Shown here: one piece after another, positions 1 through 7,802 of the stretch
Layout of the letters: the number at the start of each line of letters is the position of its first letter
Numbering within the stretch: position 1 is the stretch's first letter
Source: Chloroflexota bacterium
GTDB taxonomy: Bacteria > Chloroflexota > Dehalococcoidia > Bin125
Direction: 5' to 3'
Length of the DNA: 45,599 nucleotides
Assembly (NCBI GenBank): GCA_028874365.1
Contig: JAPPJZ010000064.1
Coordinates: 1-45,599, forward strand
The notes under the pieces: generated by a model
What the model was told of the DNA's origin: nothing
Seen by the model: the letters and a program-made list of their open reading frames with translations, nothing else
Database searches by the model: none
Program-made: the position numbers and the translations under genes

Positions 1-507
1 CGCGTCTGCAAGCCGCGCATCGACATGCACTTCCAGCACGGCCCCATCTCGACCGTCGCCGGGCACTACATCAAGGACATCATCTACCGCAACGCGGGCG
101 TCGGCCCCGAGGACATCCAGTGCACAGGCGCCTACGACGCCTTCACCTTCACCTCGATGCTCCAGCTCGAGGACTACGGCTTCTGCAAGAAGGGCGAGGG
201 CGGCGACTACGTCTCGTCGGGCATCATGCGCCTCGGCGGCGAACGGCCCAACAACACCTCCGGCGGACACCTCTGCGAGGGCTACACGCACGGGATGAAC
301 ATGATTATCGAAAACGTCCGCCAGCTCCGCGGCGAGGTCGATTGCTACTGCCCGTTGGACGACAACGGCAAGCGCATTCACAGCTACAACTACGCCGAGC
401 CCGCCGCGGGCGGCGGCTGCCGACAGGTTCCCGACCTCGAGATCACGCAGAACCTCGGCTGGGCGATGCCCGGTACCGGTTCCTCCCTGATCATGCGCAA
501 GGGCTAG
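1..507 (+). CDS. Thiolase-like (lipid-transfer/SCPx type) protein, C-terminal part
   Basis: The reading frame is open from the first base, so the gene starts outside the window and only the last 168 codons are present. The C-terminal half of the thiolase fold is recognisable. A 'SGGHLCEGYTHGMN' segment occupies the place of the thiolase GGxxxxGHPxG loop and keeps a histidine, and 'MPGTGSS' lies near the C-terminus. The family includes acetyl-CoA acetyltransferases and the Ltp/SCPx-like proteins that work with DUF35 partners. A DUF35 protein follows after 43 bp and an SDR after that, in one operon. Inference: this is the catalytic subunit of a thiolase/aldolase-type complex acting on a CoA ester. 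The nucleophile region is off the window, so thiolase cannot be told from retro-aldolase. A second, complete homologue lies at 27205-28395. Confidence 0.8.
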   Translation, partial: RVCKPRIDMHFQHGPISTVAGHYIKDIIYRNAGVGPEDIQCTGAYDAFTFTSMLQLEDYGFCKKGEGGDYVSSGIMRLGGERPNNTSGGHLCEGYTHGMNMIIENVRQLRGEVDCYCPLDDNGKRIHSYNYAEPAAGGGCRQVPDLEITQNLGWAMPGTGSSLIMRKG

Positions 508-550
508 AGCGGACTAATCCGAAGACTTCGAAACCGAACAGGAGCCGACC

Positions 551-1087
551 ATGCCGCAAGGCGATTACCTGGGAATGACCCTCACGGTCCTTGACCTGGA
601 CAATGAGAACAAGACCTACTTCCAACACTGCGCCGATCACGATTTCCATCTGCAGCAGTGCGCCGACCCAGACTGTGCGCTCATTCGCTACCCGCCGGGC
701 ACCGCGTGCCCTTGGTGCTCGAAGCGCGAGTTCAACTGGGTACCGGTCGACGCGCGAGGCACCGTGCACTCCTACGGCGAGGTCCACCACGCCATCCAGC
801 CCGCCTTCCGCGAGCGCGCCCCCTACATGATCCTGCTCGTCGAACTCGACACCCAGTCAGGCGTCCCCACCGAGCACGAAGCCTTGCGCGTCGCCGGCAA
901 CCTCGTCGACGCCGACGGCAACTTCGCCAAACCCGATCTCGTCAAGCAGGTCGGCATCGGATCGCGGATGCGGATGGTCTTCGCCGACGTCGCCGAGGGC
1001 TTGGCCCTACCCCACTGGACGCTGGATGAAGACGCCGAGCAGCCGGATACCCCCTGGCGATACGCCCAGGAGGTAGACGGCGTCTAG
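551..1087 (+). CDS. Zn-ribbon/OB-fold (DUF35) acyl-CoA-associated protein
   Basis: This 178-residue protein has an N-terminal rubredoxin-like zinc ribbon (C37-x4-C42, C53-x2-C56) and a following OB-fold region with 'GTVHSYGEVHHAI' and 'PYMILLVELD'. That is the normal DUF35 arrangement. The start is supported by AGGAG seven bases upstream. DUF35 proteins bind CoA esters and act as partner subunits of thiolase-like enzymes; in steroid side-chain degradation the DUF35 domain of ChsH2 pairs with the aldolase Ltp2. Its place directly after a thiolase-like gene supports such a heteromeric complex. The C-terminal tail beyond about residue 150 is longer than in minimal family members. The exact substrate cannot be read from sequence. 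Compare the partner at 26788-27192, which has lost its zinc ligands. Confidence 0.82.
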   Translation: MPQGDYLGMTLTVLDLDNENKTYFQHCADHDFHLQQCADPDCALIRYPPGTACPWCSKREFNWVPVDARGTVHSYGEVHHAIQPAFRERAPYMILLVELDTQSGVPTEHEALRVAGNLVDADGNFAKPDLVKQVGIGSRMRMVFADVAEGLALPHWTLDEDAEQPDTPWRYAQEVDGV

Positions 1088-1102
1088 AAACGGATCGTCG
1101 CA

Positions 1103-1930
1103 ATGGCCGATTCAGGATTCGCCCGGTTCCAGGGAAAGGTCGCGCTGGTCACCGGAGGGGCATCCGGGATGGGCGCAGAGGCATCGATCCGTCTCGCTCG
1201 CGAGGGCGCAGCAGTTGCGGTCGTCGGCCTGCCCGACGACCCTCGCGGCGACGATGTCGTCAAGCAGATCGCCGACGCCGGCGGCCATGCGATCTACGTC
1301 GGCGCCGACGTCTCGCGCGAGGCTGATTGCGACGCCGCCGCCCAGGCCGCAGTCGACGAATTCGGCCGCCTCGACCTCTGCATCGCCGCCGCCGGCATCC
1401 TCCACGCCCGCTACGTCTCCGGCGAAGTCTCTGAGGACGATCTCGCGGCCGACCGAACTGCGGGTCACATCATCAACAAGCCGGTCGAGTTCTGGGAGAA
1501 AGTCCTCGCAGTCAACCTCACCGGTGTGATGCTCACCAACCGCGCCGTTGCCAGACGGATGATCGATCAGGGTGAGGGCGGTTCCATCGTCAACATCTCC
1601 TCCGGCGCCGCCAAGGTGCCGATGCCGGGTTCGGCCGAGTACTCCGTCTCCAAGACCGGCGTTTGGATGCTCACCCGTTGCATCGCGCTCGAGCTTGCGC
1701 CGCACAACATCCGCGTCAACACCGTCGCGCCCGGTGTGATTGACACCCCCATGGCCATGGGCCTCTCGCAGAACGAGGAGCGCCGCGCCGCCTTCGAACG
1801 CTTCGTTCCGCTCGGCCGGCTCGGCGAAGCCGAGGACATCGCTGAGGCCTCACTGTTCCTGCTCAGCGACCACGCCAGTTACATCACTGGTCAAATCTTG
1901 CACCCGGACGGCGGCATCTTCACCGGCTAG
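1103..1930 (+). CDS. SDR family NAD(P)-dependent oxidoreductase
   Basis: This 275-residue classical short-chain dehydrogenase has the cofactor motif TGGASGMG at residues 17-24, an 'NISSG' serine at 165-167, catalytic Y180-x3-K184, and a C-terminal 'ITGQILHPDGGIFTG'. It should reduce or oxidise a hydroxy/keto group with NAD(P). It lies 15 bp behind the DUF35 gene, so it probably acts on the same CoA-bound or derived substrate. Unlike common SDRs it carries an extra stretch of about 20 residues around positions 108-127, between 'CIAAAG' and 'EKVLAVNLTGV'. The paralogue at 6899-7738 shares this stretch. The Shine-Dalgarno is weak, so the start rests on fold alignment. Substrate is unknown. Confidence 0.88.
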   Translation: MADSGFARFQGKVALVTGGASGMGAEASIRLAREGAAVAVVGLPDDPRGDDVVKQIADAGGHAIYVGADVSREADCDAAAQAAVDEFGRLDLCIAAAGILHARYVSGEVSEDDLAADRTAGHIINKPVEFWEKVLAVNLTGVMLTNRAVARRMIDQGEGGSIVNISSGAAKVPMPGSAEYSVSKTGVWMLTRCIALELAPHNIRVNTVAPGVIDTPMAMGLSQNEERRAAFERFVPLGRLGEAEDIAEASLFLLSDHASYITGQILHPDGGIFTG

Positions 1931-1948
1931 GTAGAAGCGTCGGTGAGT

Positions 1949-1976
1949 TTGTCTACGGATGACACTGGTCTAACCT
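1949..1976 (+). promoter_or_regulatory. Candidate promoter for the exporter operon
   Basis: TTGTCT (1949-1954) and TAACCT (1971-1976) are separated by 16 bases in the 140-bp gap ahead of the adaptor gene at 2071. The -10 hexamer matches the TAANCT form that recurs upstream of other operons here. Prediction by eye only. Confidence 0.3.
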
Positions 1977-2070
1977 CCGCCTTACCCTCTGCACTTAGGC
2001 TGCGCTCACCCCGATGAAGGTTGCTGTCCGATCTCGGTTGCTGATTCCTTCATGAACGTGTGGAGCAGTC

Positions 2071-4830
2071 GTGAGTACACAAGACGTTGATATTGACGCA
2101 CTGCTCCGAGGTGGCCGCCGACGGCGACGCTGGATCCCTCTTCTGCTGATCGCGGCCGTCGCCGCCATCGCCGTCCTCGCCTGGTACTTCACGCAATCGG
2201 AAGAAGTGGTCGAGGTCTCGGAACCTGAGACGACGCGCGCCTTCCTGGGCCGTCTGACCTCCTCCGTCGAGCTGTCCGGCTCCGCCGCGGCCGCCCAGAC
2301 ATCCGCCCTGAAATTCAACATGGGCGGTGAGGTGGATTCAGTCAATGTCGACGTTGGCGATGAGGTCTCTCGCGGCGATGTCATTGCCCGCTTGGAGGAC
2401 AGCGCCACCAATCGCCAGGTTGAGACCGCCGAAGTCCAGCTAGAGCTCGCTCGCCTGAGGCTCGAAGAACTGCTGGAGAGCCCGGCTGCTTCTCGGATCG
2501 CGGCGTCCGAGCGCGCGTTGGCAACGGCACAGGCTCAGGTCGTCAGCGCACGCCTCGACCTCGAACAGATCGAGGACCTGCCCGACGCCAGCACAATCGA
2601 CGCGGCCGAACAGACGTTGGCCAACGCTCGGACACAACTCTCCAGCGCCGAGCAGGCGTTGGAGGAACTGACGGCCGCAGTCGACCCCGGCGATCTGGCC
2701 AGGGCGCAGCAGAACGTCGCCAACGCTGCGGCGCAGCTCTCGACCGCCGAGGAGGTGCTCAGCGACCTCACCGATCCGCCGACCGCAACAGACCTCGCCT
2801 CCGCCGATCAGGCAGTGGCCAACGCCGCAGCGCAGCTCTCCAGCGCCCAGCAAGCCTTCGAGCACCTCACCGGCGACCCCTCTGCAGCCGAGCTGGCCTC
2901 TGCCGAGCAGGCCCTCGCATCCGCAGCCTCTCAGCTGGTCAGCGCGGAACAGGCGCTCGAGCGCCTCACCGAGGAACCGGCCGTCGCCGACATCGAGACG
3001 GCCCGCTCCGCTGCGGTTCAGGCCCGCAATCCCGTTTCTGACGCCGAGCAAGCCGTCGACAACGCCCAGAACGCGCTGGACAGCGCCCACGAGCGATTCT
3101 GCGACGACATCGTCGTTCTCCCCGAGATCTGCGACGACGATCCACCCCTGCCCGACTCTGAGGTCGAGCTACTGGAGACCAAGACCGACAACAGCGGCGC
3201 GACGCTGGAACGCCGCGCCCGCGATCTGATCAATGCGCAGCGCGCCTGGCAGACTGCCGTCAACTCCCACGAGGCCGCATCGTCGAGTCTGATGGCGGCC
3301 GAAGCGCGCCTGGCCGAACTGACCGACGAACCTGAGCCGGAGGCGGTCAAGCAGGCGAGCGAGACGGTCACCGCCGCCCGGGCAGCGCACGAGGCCGCCC
3401 GGGCCAGGCTTGATGACCTGCTCACCCCGGCAACCGAAGATGACGTGTTCCAGGCCGAGCAGGCAGTCGTCGCCGCCACCGCCGGACTGATCGCGGCCGA
3501 ATCGAAACGCGAGGACCTGCACAAGCCGGCCGACGACAACGATGTCTTCCAGGCCGAGCAGGCGGTCGTCGCTGCGCGAGCCGGCCTGGCTGCCGCCCAG
3601 GCAACCCTCAATGACCTGCTCGGCGAGCTCGACCCCAGCGACCTCTACCAGGCCCAGCAGACCGTCGCAGCGGCAACGGCCAACCGTGACGCAGCCGAGT
3701 CTCGCCTCGCTGAGTTGCTCGCGCCTCCGACCGACGAGGACATCCTCGAAGCCCAGCTGGCGCTCGCCAGCGCAGCGTCCGTGCTCAAGGAAGCGCAGGC
3801 GAATCACGACGAACTCATGGCCGGACCGACCGCCACCACGATCGCGCAGCAGGAGCAAAATGTTCGCCTCGCCGAGATCACGCTCGAGCAGGCGCTGTCG
3901 ACCCTGCGGGATCTCGAAATCGAGGCGCCCTTCGATGGTGTCGTCGAAGAGGTCAACATCGAGCCCGGCGATCTCGTCGGGCCGAGCGATGTCGCCTTCG
4001 TGGTCAACACGCGCGACCAGATCGTGATCGAGCTATCGGTGACTGAGGCTGAGTGGTTCCAACTGCTTGAAGGGCAAGCTGGCGTCGCCACGTTCGATGC
4101 CATTGAAGAGACCCGCTACGCAGTCACGCTCAACACCCTGAGCCGCGTGCCGACCGTTGAGTCTGGAGTGGTCACCTACGCCGTTGAGGCTCGCATCCTG
4201 ACGCCTGAAGAACTGGCCGATGTCGAAGGCGAGCTCGCAGCCATCGGCGGACAGGGTGCAGTCACCGTCGGTGGCGAAGGCGCCAGCGGTGGTGTCTCGA
4301 ATCCCTTCGAGGGGCCGCAGGCGAAAGCACTGCTCGACGCCTTTGAAGCCCAGGTCACGCTGCCGCCCGACCTGACCATCATCGAACTCGTGCGCCTCCT
4401 GGTGTTCGACGAACCCATTCCTGACGGTGTTGTTCTGCCAGATGGATTCGAGTTTCCGGCGCAGTTCAAGGGACAGCTTCGCAATCTCTTCCTCACCTAC
4501 GAGCGGCGTCTCGCAGAATTCGAGGCAACGGGAACGATTGAAGTGCCACTGCCTGCGCCCGGAATGACCGCGAATGTAACCTTCCTCACGGAGATCCGAG
4601 AGCAATCCGTTCAGGTCTTGGTTTCCGCCGTGCGCCAGATTGATGGCGAGTTCTTCGTCGCAGTGCCGAGTGACAATCTCCAGGGCTGGGAACGCGTCGC
4701 CGTGCAGGTCGGCGAATCCGACGGCGAGCGAGTCGAGATTCTGGATGGCCTCGAAGCAGGACAAACGCTGGTCCTCGGGGTGGACGCCGAAGGCATCGCC
4801 TACGCCGCCGTGCTGCTGGGCGCAGGCTGA
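2071..4830 (+). CDS. HlyD/MacA-type efflux adaptor with 33-residue repeat array
   Basis: This 919-residue protein is far longer than usual MacA-type adaptors (about 370-400). An Arg-rich N-terminus and one membrane segment (about residues 20-40) anchor it, with the rest outside. A short lipoyl half follows, with 'VDSVNVDVGDEVSRGDVIARLED'-type spacing around residues 90-110. A very long alpha-helical region (about 113-620) is built from 33-residue repeats. The second lipoyl half is near 630 ('APFDGVVEEVN'), followed by beta-barrel and membrane-proximal domains. A loop near residues 340-370 holds two cysteines that could form a disulfide. The GTG start is chosen because it is the first start ahead of the anchor. 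ATPase and permease genes follow, so this is the periplasmic-type adaptor of a MacB-like exporter. The cargo is unknown. Confidence 0.85.
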   Translation: MSTQDVDIDALLRGGRRRRRWIPLLLIAAVAAIAVLAWYFTQSEEVVEVSEPETTRAFLGRLTSSVELSGSAAAAQTSALKFNMGGEVDSVNVDVGDEVSRGDVIARLEDSATNRQVETAEVQLELARLRLEELLESPAASRIAASERALATAQAQVVSARLDLEQIEDLPDASTIDAAEQTLANARTQLSSAEQALEELTAAVDPGDLARAQQNVANAAAQLSTAEEVLSDLTDPPTATDLASADQAVANAAAQLSSAQQAFEHLTGDPSAAELASAEQALASAASQLVSAEQALERLTEEPAVADIETARSAAVQARNPVSDAEQAVDNAQNALDSAHERFCDDIVVLPEICDDDPPLPDSEVELLETKTDNSGATLERRARDLINAQRAWQTAVNSHEAASSSLMAAEARLAELTDEPEPEAVKQASETVTAARAAHEAARARLDDLLTPATEDDVFQAEQAVVAATAGLIAAESKREDLHKPADDNDVFQAEQAVVAARAGLAAAQATLNDLLGELDPSDLYQAQQTVAAATANRDAAESRLAELLAPPTDEDILEAQLALASAASVLKEAQANHDELMAGPTATTIAQQEQNVRLAEITLEQALSTLRDLEIEAPFDGVVEEVNIEPGDLVGPSDVAFVVNTRDQIVIELSVTEAEWFQLLEGQAGVATFDAIEETRYAVTLNTLSRVPTVESGVVTYAVEARILTPEELADVEGELAAIGGQGAVTVGGEGASGGVSNPFEGPQAKALLDAFEAQVTLPPDLTIIELVRLLVFDEPIPDGVVLPDGFEFPAQFKGQLRNLFLTYERRLAEFEATGTIEVPLPAPGMTANVTFLTEIREQSVQVLVSAVRQIDGEFFVAVPSDNLQGWERVAVQVGESDGERVEILDGLEAGQTLVLGVDAEGIAYAAVLLGAG
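2407..3000 (+). repeat. Six tandem 99-bp (33-residue) coding repeats, block 1
   Basis: Copies begin at 2407, 2506, 2605, 2704, 2803 and 2902, encoding residues 113-310 of the adaptor. Each unit follows the pattern A-E-Q-x-L-A-x-A then Q-L-x-x-A-E-x-x-L-x-x-L, closed by a Pro/Asp turn. Phase is exact with no indels. Identity is clear in protein and moderate in DNA, so the duplication is not recent. Confidence 0.8.
3355..3849 (+). repeat. Five tandem 99-bp (33-residue) coding repeats, block 2
   Basis: Copies begin at 3355, 3454, 3553, 3652 and 3751, encoding residues 429-593 of the same adaptor. Units again follow A-E-Q-A-V-x-A-A with a P-x-x-x-D turn. Block 2 is separated from block 1 by a stretch of about 118 residues holding the two-cysteine loop. 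The units at 3454 and 3553 share the first residues 'AEQAVVAA' and are the most alike. Confidence 0.8.
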
Positions 4831-4844
4831 GGAAGCGATCAATC

Positions 4845-5585
4845 GTGATCCGGCTCGAACAGGTCACCAAGATCTACTCCACCGGCGGCACCGAGTTGCG
4901 CGCGCTTGACGGCGTGAGCCTTGAAATCGAACGTGGCGAATTTCTCGCCATCATGGGCCAGTCCGGATCCGGCAAAAGCACGATGATGAACATCATCGGC
5001 ATGCTCGACCGTCCAACCCGCGGGAGCTATCTGTTCTCAGAGCAGGATGTCTCCCAACTCGACGACCGCGCACGCGCGCGCCTGCGCGGTAGCACGTTCG
5101 GCTTCGTCTTCCAGTCCTACAGCCTCCTCCCCCGCCTGAGCGCGCTTGAGCAGGTCGAACTGCCCTTGATCTACCAGGGCGTCCGCGACCGGCGGCGGCG
5201 AGCCGCTGAGGCGCTGGTACGGGTCGGCCTGGCTCAACGCATCGGTCACCGCCCAACAGAACTCTCCGGTGGAGAGCAACAGCGCGTAGCGATCGCTCGG
5301 TCGCTGGTCGTCGACCCGCTCGTAGTGCTCGCCGATGAACCGACCGGAGCACTCGATACGGCCACCGGTCATGAGGTGATGGAGCTGCTGAGCGATCTCG
5401 TCGATCGTCATGGACTGACCGTGATCCTGGTCACGCACGAACAGGAAGTCGCCGACTACGCTCATCGCACCATCCGAATGCGCGACGGACGCATCACTGA
5501 GGACAGTGGACCCGCCCCGCCACCGGTCACCCCGGAAGACGGCGTCACCGCCTCGATCGATGACACGGAACAGACGACCGCATGA
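4845..5585 (+). CDS. ABC transporter ATP-binding protein (MacB/LolD-like)
   Basis: This 246-residue nucleotide-binding subunit has Walker A GQSGSGKS (residues 38-45), signature LSGGEQQR, Walker B 'VVLADEP' and the H-loop 'VTHEQE'. Its ADEPTGALD form is typical of the MacB/LolD/FtsE branch. The GTG start has GAGGAAG upstream. It starts 14 bp after the adaptor gene and overlaps the permease gene by four bases, so the three form one translationally coupled unit. It energises the FtsX-type permease encoded next. A 25-residue acidic tail after the NBD is not part of the core fold. Confidence 0.93.
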   Translation: MIRLEQVTKIYSTGGTELRALDGVSLEIERGEFLAIMGQSGSGKSTMMNIIGMLDRPTRGSYLFSEQDVSQLDDRARARLRGSTFGFVFQSYSLLPRLSALEQVELPLIYQGVRDRRRRAAEALVRVGLAQRIGHRPTELSGGEQQRVAIARSLVVDPLVVLADEPTGALDTATGHEVMELLSDLVDRHGLTVILVTHEQEVADYAHRTIRMRDGRITEDSGPAPPPVTPEDGVTASIDDTEQTTA

Positions 5586-6832
5586 GCGTTCTGGATGCGC
5601 TCCGCATTGCGATTCGCGCGATCATCAGTAACCGCCTGCGCAGCGCTCTGACTCTGCTGGGCTTGATCATCGGCGTCAGTTCCGTCATCGCGCTCATCGC
5701 GGTCGGACAGGGTACGCAGAAGGGCATCACCGAGCAGATTCAAGGGTTGGGCCTCAACCTGATATTCGTCGAACCGAGCGTCGGCGCTGCCGCCGGCGGG
5801 GCCGGAGCGCTCAACATCCTCACGTACGGTGACTCGCAAGCCATTCTCGCCAACAACGATCCCGAAATCACCGATGTCGCCGCCCATTTGCAGAGCAACG
5901 CTCAGGCGATCGCGGGAACCAATGACGTCCCTGCCGAGGTCGTCTTCACCTGGTCGAACTACGCCGGGGTGGTTGATGTCGAGGTGGCGAATGGCGTCTT
6001 CATCGCCCCCGCTCACGACGACCAGGCGCAACTCGTCGCCGTGCTCGGCGCAGACATGGCCGAGGCCCTGTTCGACGAGTCCGATCCCATCGGCCAGCAG
6101 ATGCGTATCTCCTTCTTCGGCGGACAGGTCACCATCCCCTTCACCGTGATCGGCGTCATGGAGCACGTCGGTCAGGACGGAGCCAACGTCGTCAACCGCC
6201 AGATCTTCGTCGGCGCCAGCGGCTTGGCCAACCGCTTCCGCCAGTTCTTCTACACGCCCGACGGCGATATCCGCGTCACGGGCATCGTCATCCAGACCGT
6301 CGACAACGCAGACACCGAGCGCATCAAGACCCAGGTCGAGGAGCTGCTGCTGTTGCGCCACGGCGACCCCGAACCGCGCTTCACCGTCGAATCCCAGGAT
6401 GAATTGCTCGAGGCCGCCGGCGATGTCGCTCGCACGCTCTCGATCCTGCTCGGCAGCGTCGCCGGCATCTCGCTGCTCGTCGGCGGCATCGGCGTGATGA
6501 ACATCATGCTCGTCTCCGTCACCGAGCGCACTCGCGAGATCGGCATCCGCCGCGCGGTAGGCGCGACCGCGCGAGACGTCATCCTCCAGTTCGTCACCGA
6601 GGCGCTGGCGCTCAGCGTCATCGGAGGAGTCGCAGGCATCGCAATCGGGGTTGGAGTCTCCCTGCTGGTGGACGGGCAGTCCTTCGGTGAGGAGCAGCTG
6701 ACCACCGTCATCCAGGCGTGGAGCATCTTCGCGGCATTCGGCGTCGCCGCCGGCATTGGCTTCCTCAGTGGCATCTATCCAGCCTGGCGCGCGACCGTCG
6801 TCGACCCCATCGCCGCTCTTCGTAACGAATAG
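5582..6832 (+). CDS. ABC transporter permease (MacB/FtsX family)
   Basis: This 416-residue permease begins with the family's 'RSALTLLGLIIGVSSVIAL' type first membrane helix (about residues 19-40). A large extracytoplasmic domain (about 45-275) follows. Three C-terminal helices come after it, with the conserved 'GGIGVMNIMLVSVTERTREI' segment (split here by helix 2) and the ending 'YPAWRATVVDPIAALRNE'. ATGA overlap with the ATPase gene. MacB is fused to its ATPase in proteobacteria; here ATPase and permease are separate. Together with the 919-residue adaptor it should form a mechanotransmission-type exporter. The substrate is not predictable from sequence. Confidence 0.92.
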   Translation: MSVLDALRIAIRAIISNRLRSALTLLGLIIGVSSVIALIAVGQGTQKGITEQIQGLGLNLIFVEPSVGAAAGGAGALNILTYGDSQAILANNDPEITDVAAHLQSNAQAIAGTNDVPAEVVFTWSNYAGVVDVEVANGVFIAPAHDDQAQLVAVLGADMAEALFDESDPIGQQMRISFFGGQVTIPFTVIGVMEHVGQDGANVVNRQIFVGASGLANRFRQFFYTPDGDIRVTGIVIQTVDNADTERIKTQVEELLLLRHGDPEPRFTVESQDELLEAAGDVARTLSILLGSVAGISLLVGGIGVMNIMLVSVTERTREIGIRRAVGATARDVILQFVTEALALSVIGGVAGIAIGVGVSLLVDGQSFGEEQLTTVIQAWSIFAAFGVAAGIGFLSGIYPAWRATVVDPIAALRNE

Positions 6833-6898
6833 GCCGAACCGGTATCTTGTCCGCGACCCAACTGGTCGGCGAACGAGACGCAATCGAGGAGTCGAACC

Positions 6899-7738
6899 AT
6901 GCCGCTGCCTCCCGAGGAATCCATGAACCGGTTTGCAGGAAAAGTGGCCGTCGTGACCGGCGGAGCCAGCGGCATGGGGCGCGAGTCCTCGATTCGCCTC
7001 GCCCGAGAAGGCGCGTCGGTGATCGTCGCCGGCCTGCCCGATGACGAACGCGGCGCGGAGACCGTCGCTCTGGTCGAGGAAGCAGGAGGACAGGCCGCCT
7101 ACGTCGGCGTCGACGTCACCCGCGAGGCCGACTGCGACGCAATGGCGCAAGCCGCGCTGGACCACTTCGGCCGGCTCGACCTGTGCATCGCGGCCGCCGG
7201 GATCTCGCACGCGGGCTACATCTCGGGCGAGGTCACCGAGGGCGAGCCGCTGCTCGGCGGTTCCCATCGCCACGTGATCCACAAGCCGGTCGAGTACTGG
7301 GAGAAGGTCCTCGCCGTCAACCTCACCGGCGTCATGCTGACCAACCGCGCAGTCGCGAGAGTCATGCTCGAGCAGGATCAGGGCGGCGCCATCGTCAACA
7401 TCTCCTCCGGTGCGGCCAAAGCCCCGATTCGCGGCATGGCCGACTACTGCGTCTCCAAGACCGGCGTCTGGATGTTGACCCGCTGCATCGCCCTCGAGCT
7501 CGCCCCCGCCGGCATCCGCGTGAACACCGTCGCGCCGGGCCTGATCGACACCCCAATGACCCTCGCCGTCACCACGGACGAGGAACGGCGGCAGCGACGA
7601 ATCGAGAGCATCCCACTCAACCGCTTGGGCGAACCCTCCGACATAGCCGAGGCCGCGCTCTTCCTCCTCAGCGACCAGGCCGCCTACATCACCGGCCAGA
7701 TCCTGCATCCCGACGGCGGCGTGTTCGTCGGCAACTAG
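6899..7738 (+). CDS. SDR family oxidoreductase, paralogue of the 1103 gene
   Basis: This 279-residue SDR has TGGASGMG, 'NISSGAAK', Y-x3-K ('YCVSK') and 'QILHPDGG'. It is closely similar to the SDR at 1103-1930 along its whole length and shares the family-atypical stretch between 'SGEV' and 'KPVEYWEKVLAVNL'. Two starts are possible. The one at 6899 has GAGGAG seven bases upstream and is preferred; the one at 6923 has GAGGAA only three bases upstream. The gene stands between two exporter units and is likely transcribed with the first. Duplication followed by separation by the exporter operon is one explanation. The substrate is unknown. Confidence 0.88.
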   Translation: MPLPPEESMNRFAGKVAVVTGGASGMGRESSIRLAREGASVIVAGLPDDERGAETVALVEEAGGQAAYVGVDVTREADCDAMAQAALDHFGRLDLCIAAAGISHAGYISGEVTEGEPLLGGSHRHVIHKPVEYWEKVLAVNLTGVMLTNRAVARVMLEQDQGGAIVNISSGAAKAPIRGMADYCVSKTGVWMLTRCIALELAPAGIRVNTVAPGLIDTPMTLAVTTDEERRQRRIESIPLNRLGEPSDIAEAALFLLSDQAAYITGQILHPDGGVFVGN

Positions 7739-7742
7739 TCAC

Positions 7743-7759
7743 CCGCCGAGTGTCGGCGG
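7743..7759 (+). terminator. Short GC hairpin after the second SDR
   Basis: CCGCCGA and TCGGCGG pair perfectly around a three-base loop, four bases after the SDR stop. No T-run follows, so an intrinsic terminator is only possible, not shown. A TAAGCT hexamer (7776-7781), 21 bases before the permease start, could be the -10 box of the next unit. Confidence 0.35.
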
Positions 7760-7802
7760 TGTGCTGCTTCAACGCTAAGCTCAGTCTTGGCAGGAGACGC
7801 AC

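Noticed and set aside
2440-3090. Long minus-strand open frames opposite the adaptor repeats, and the long frame at 5462-7708 (minus)
   Set aside because: They are antisense to well-recognised genes, follow the codon periodicity of those genes, and have low-complexity translations without motifs. High GC explains their length.
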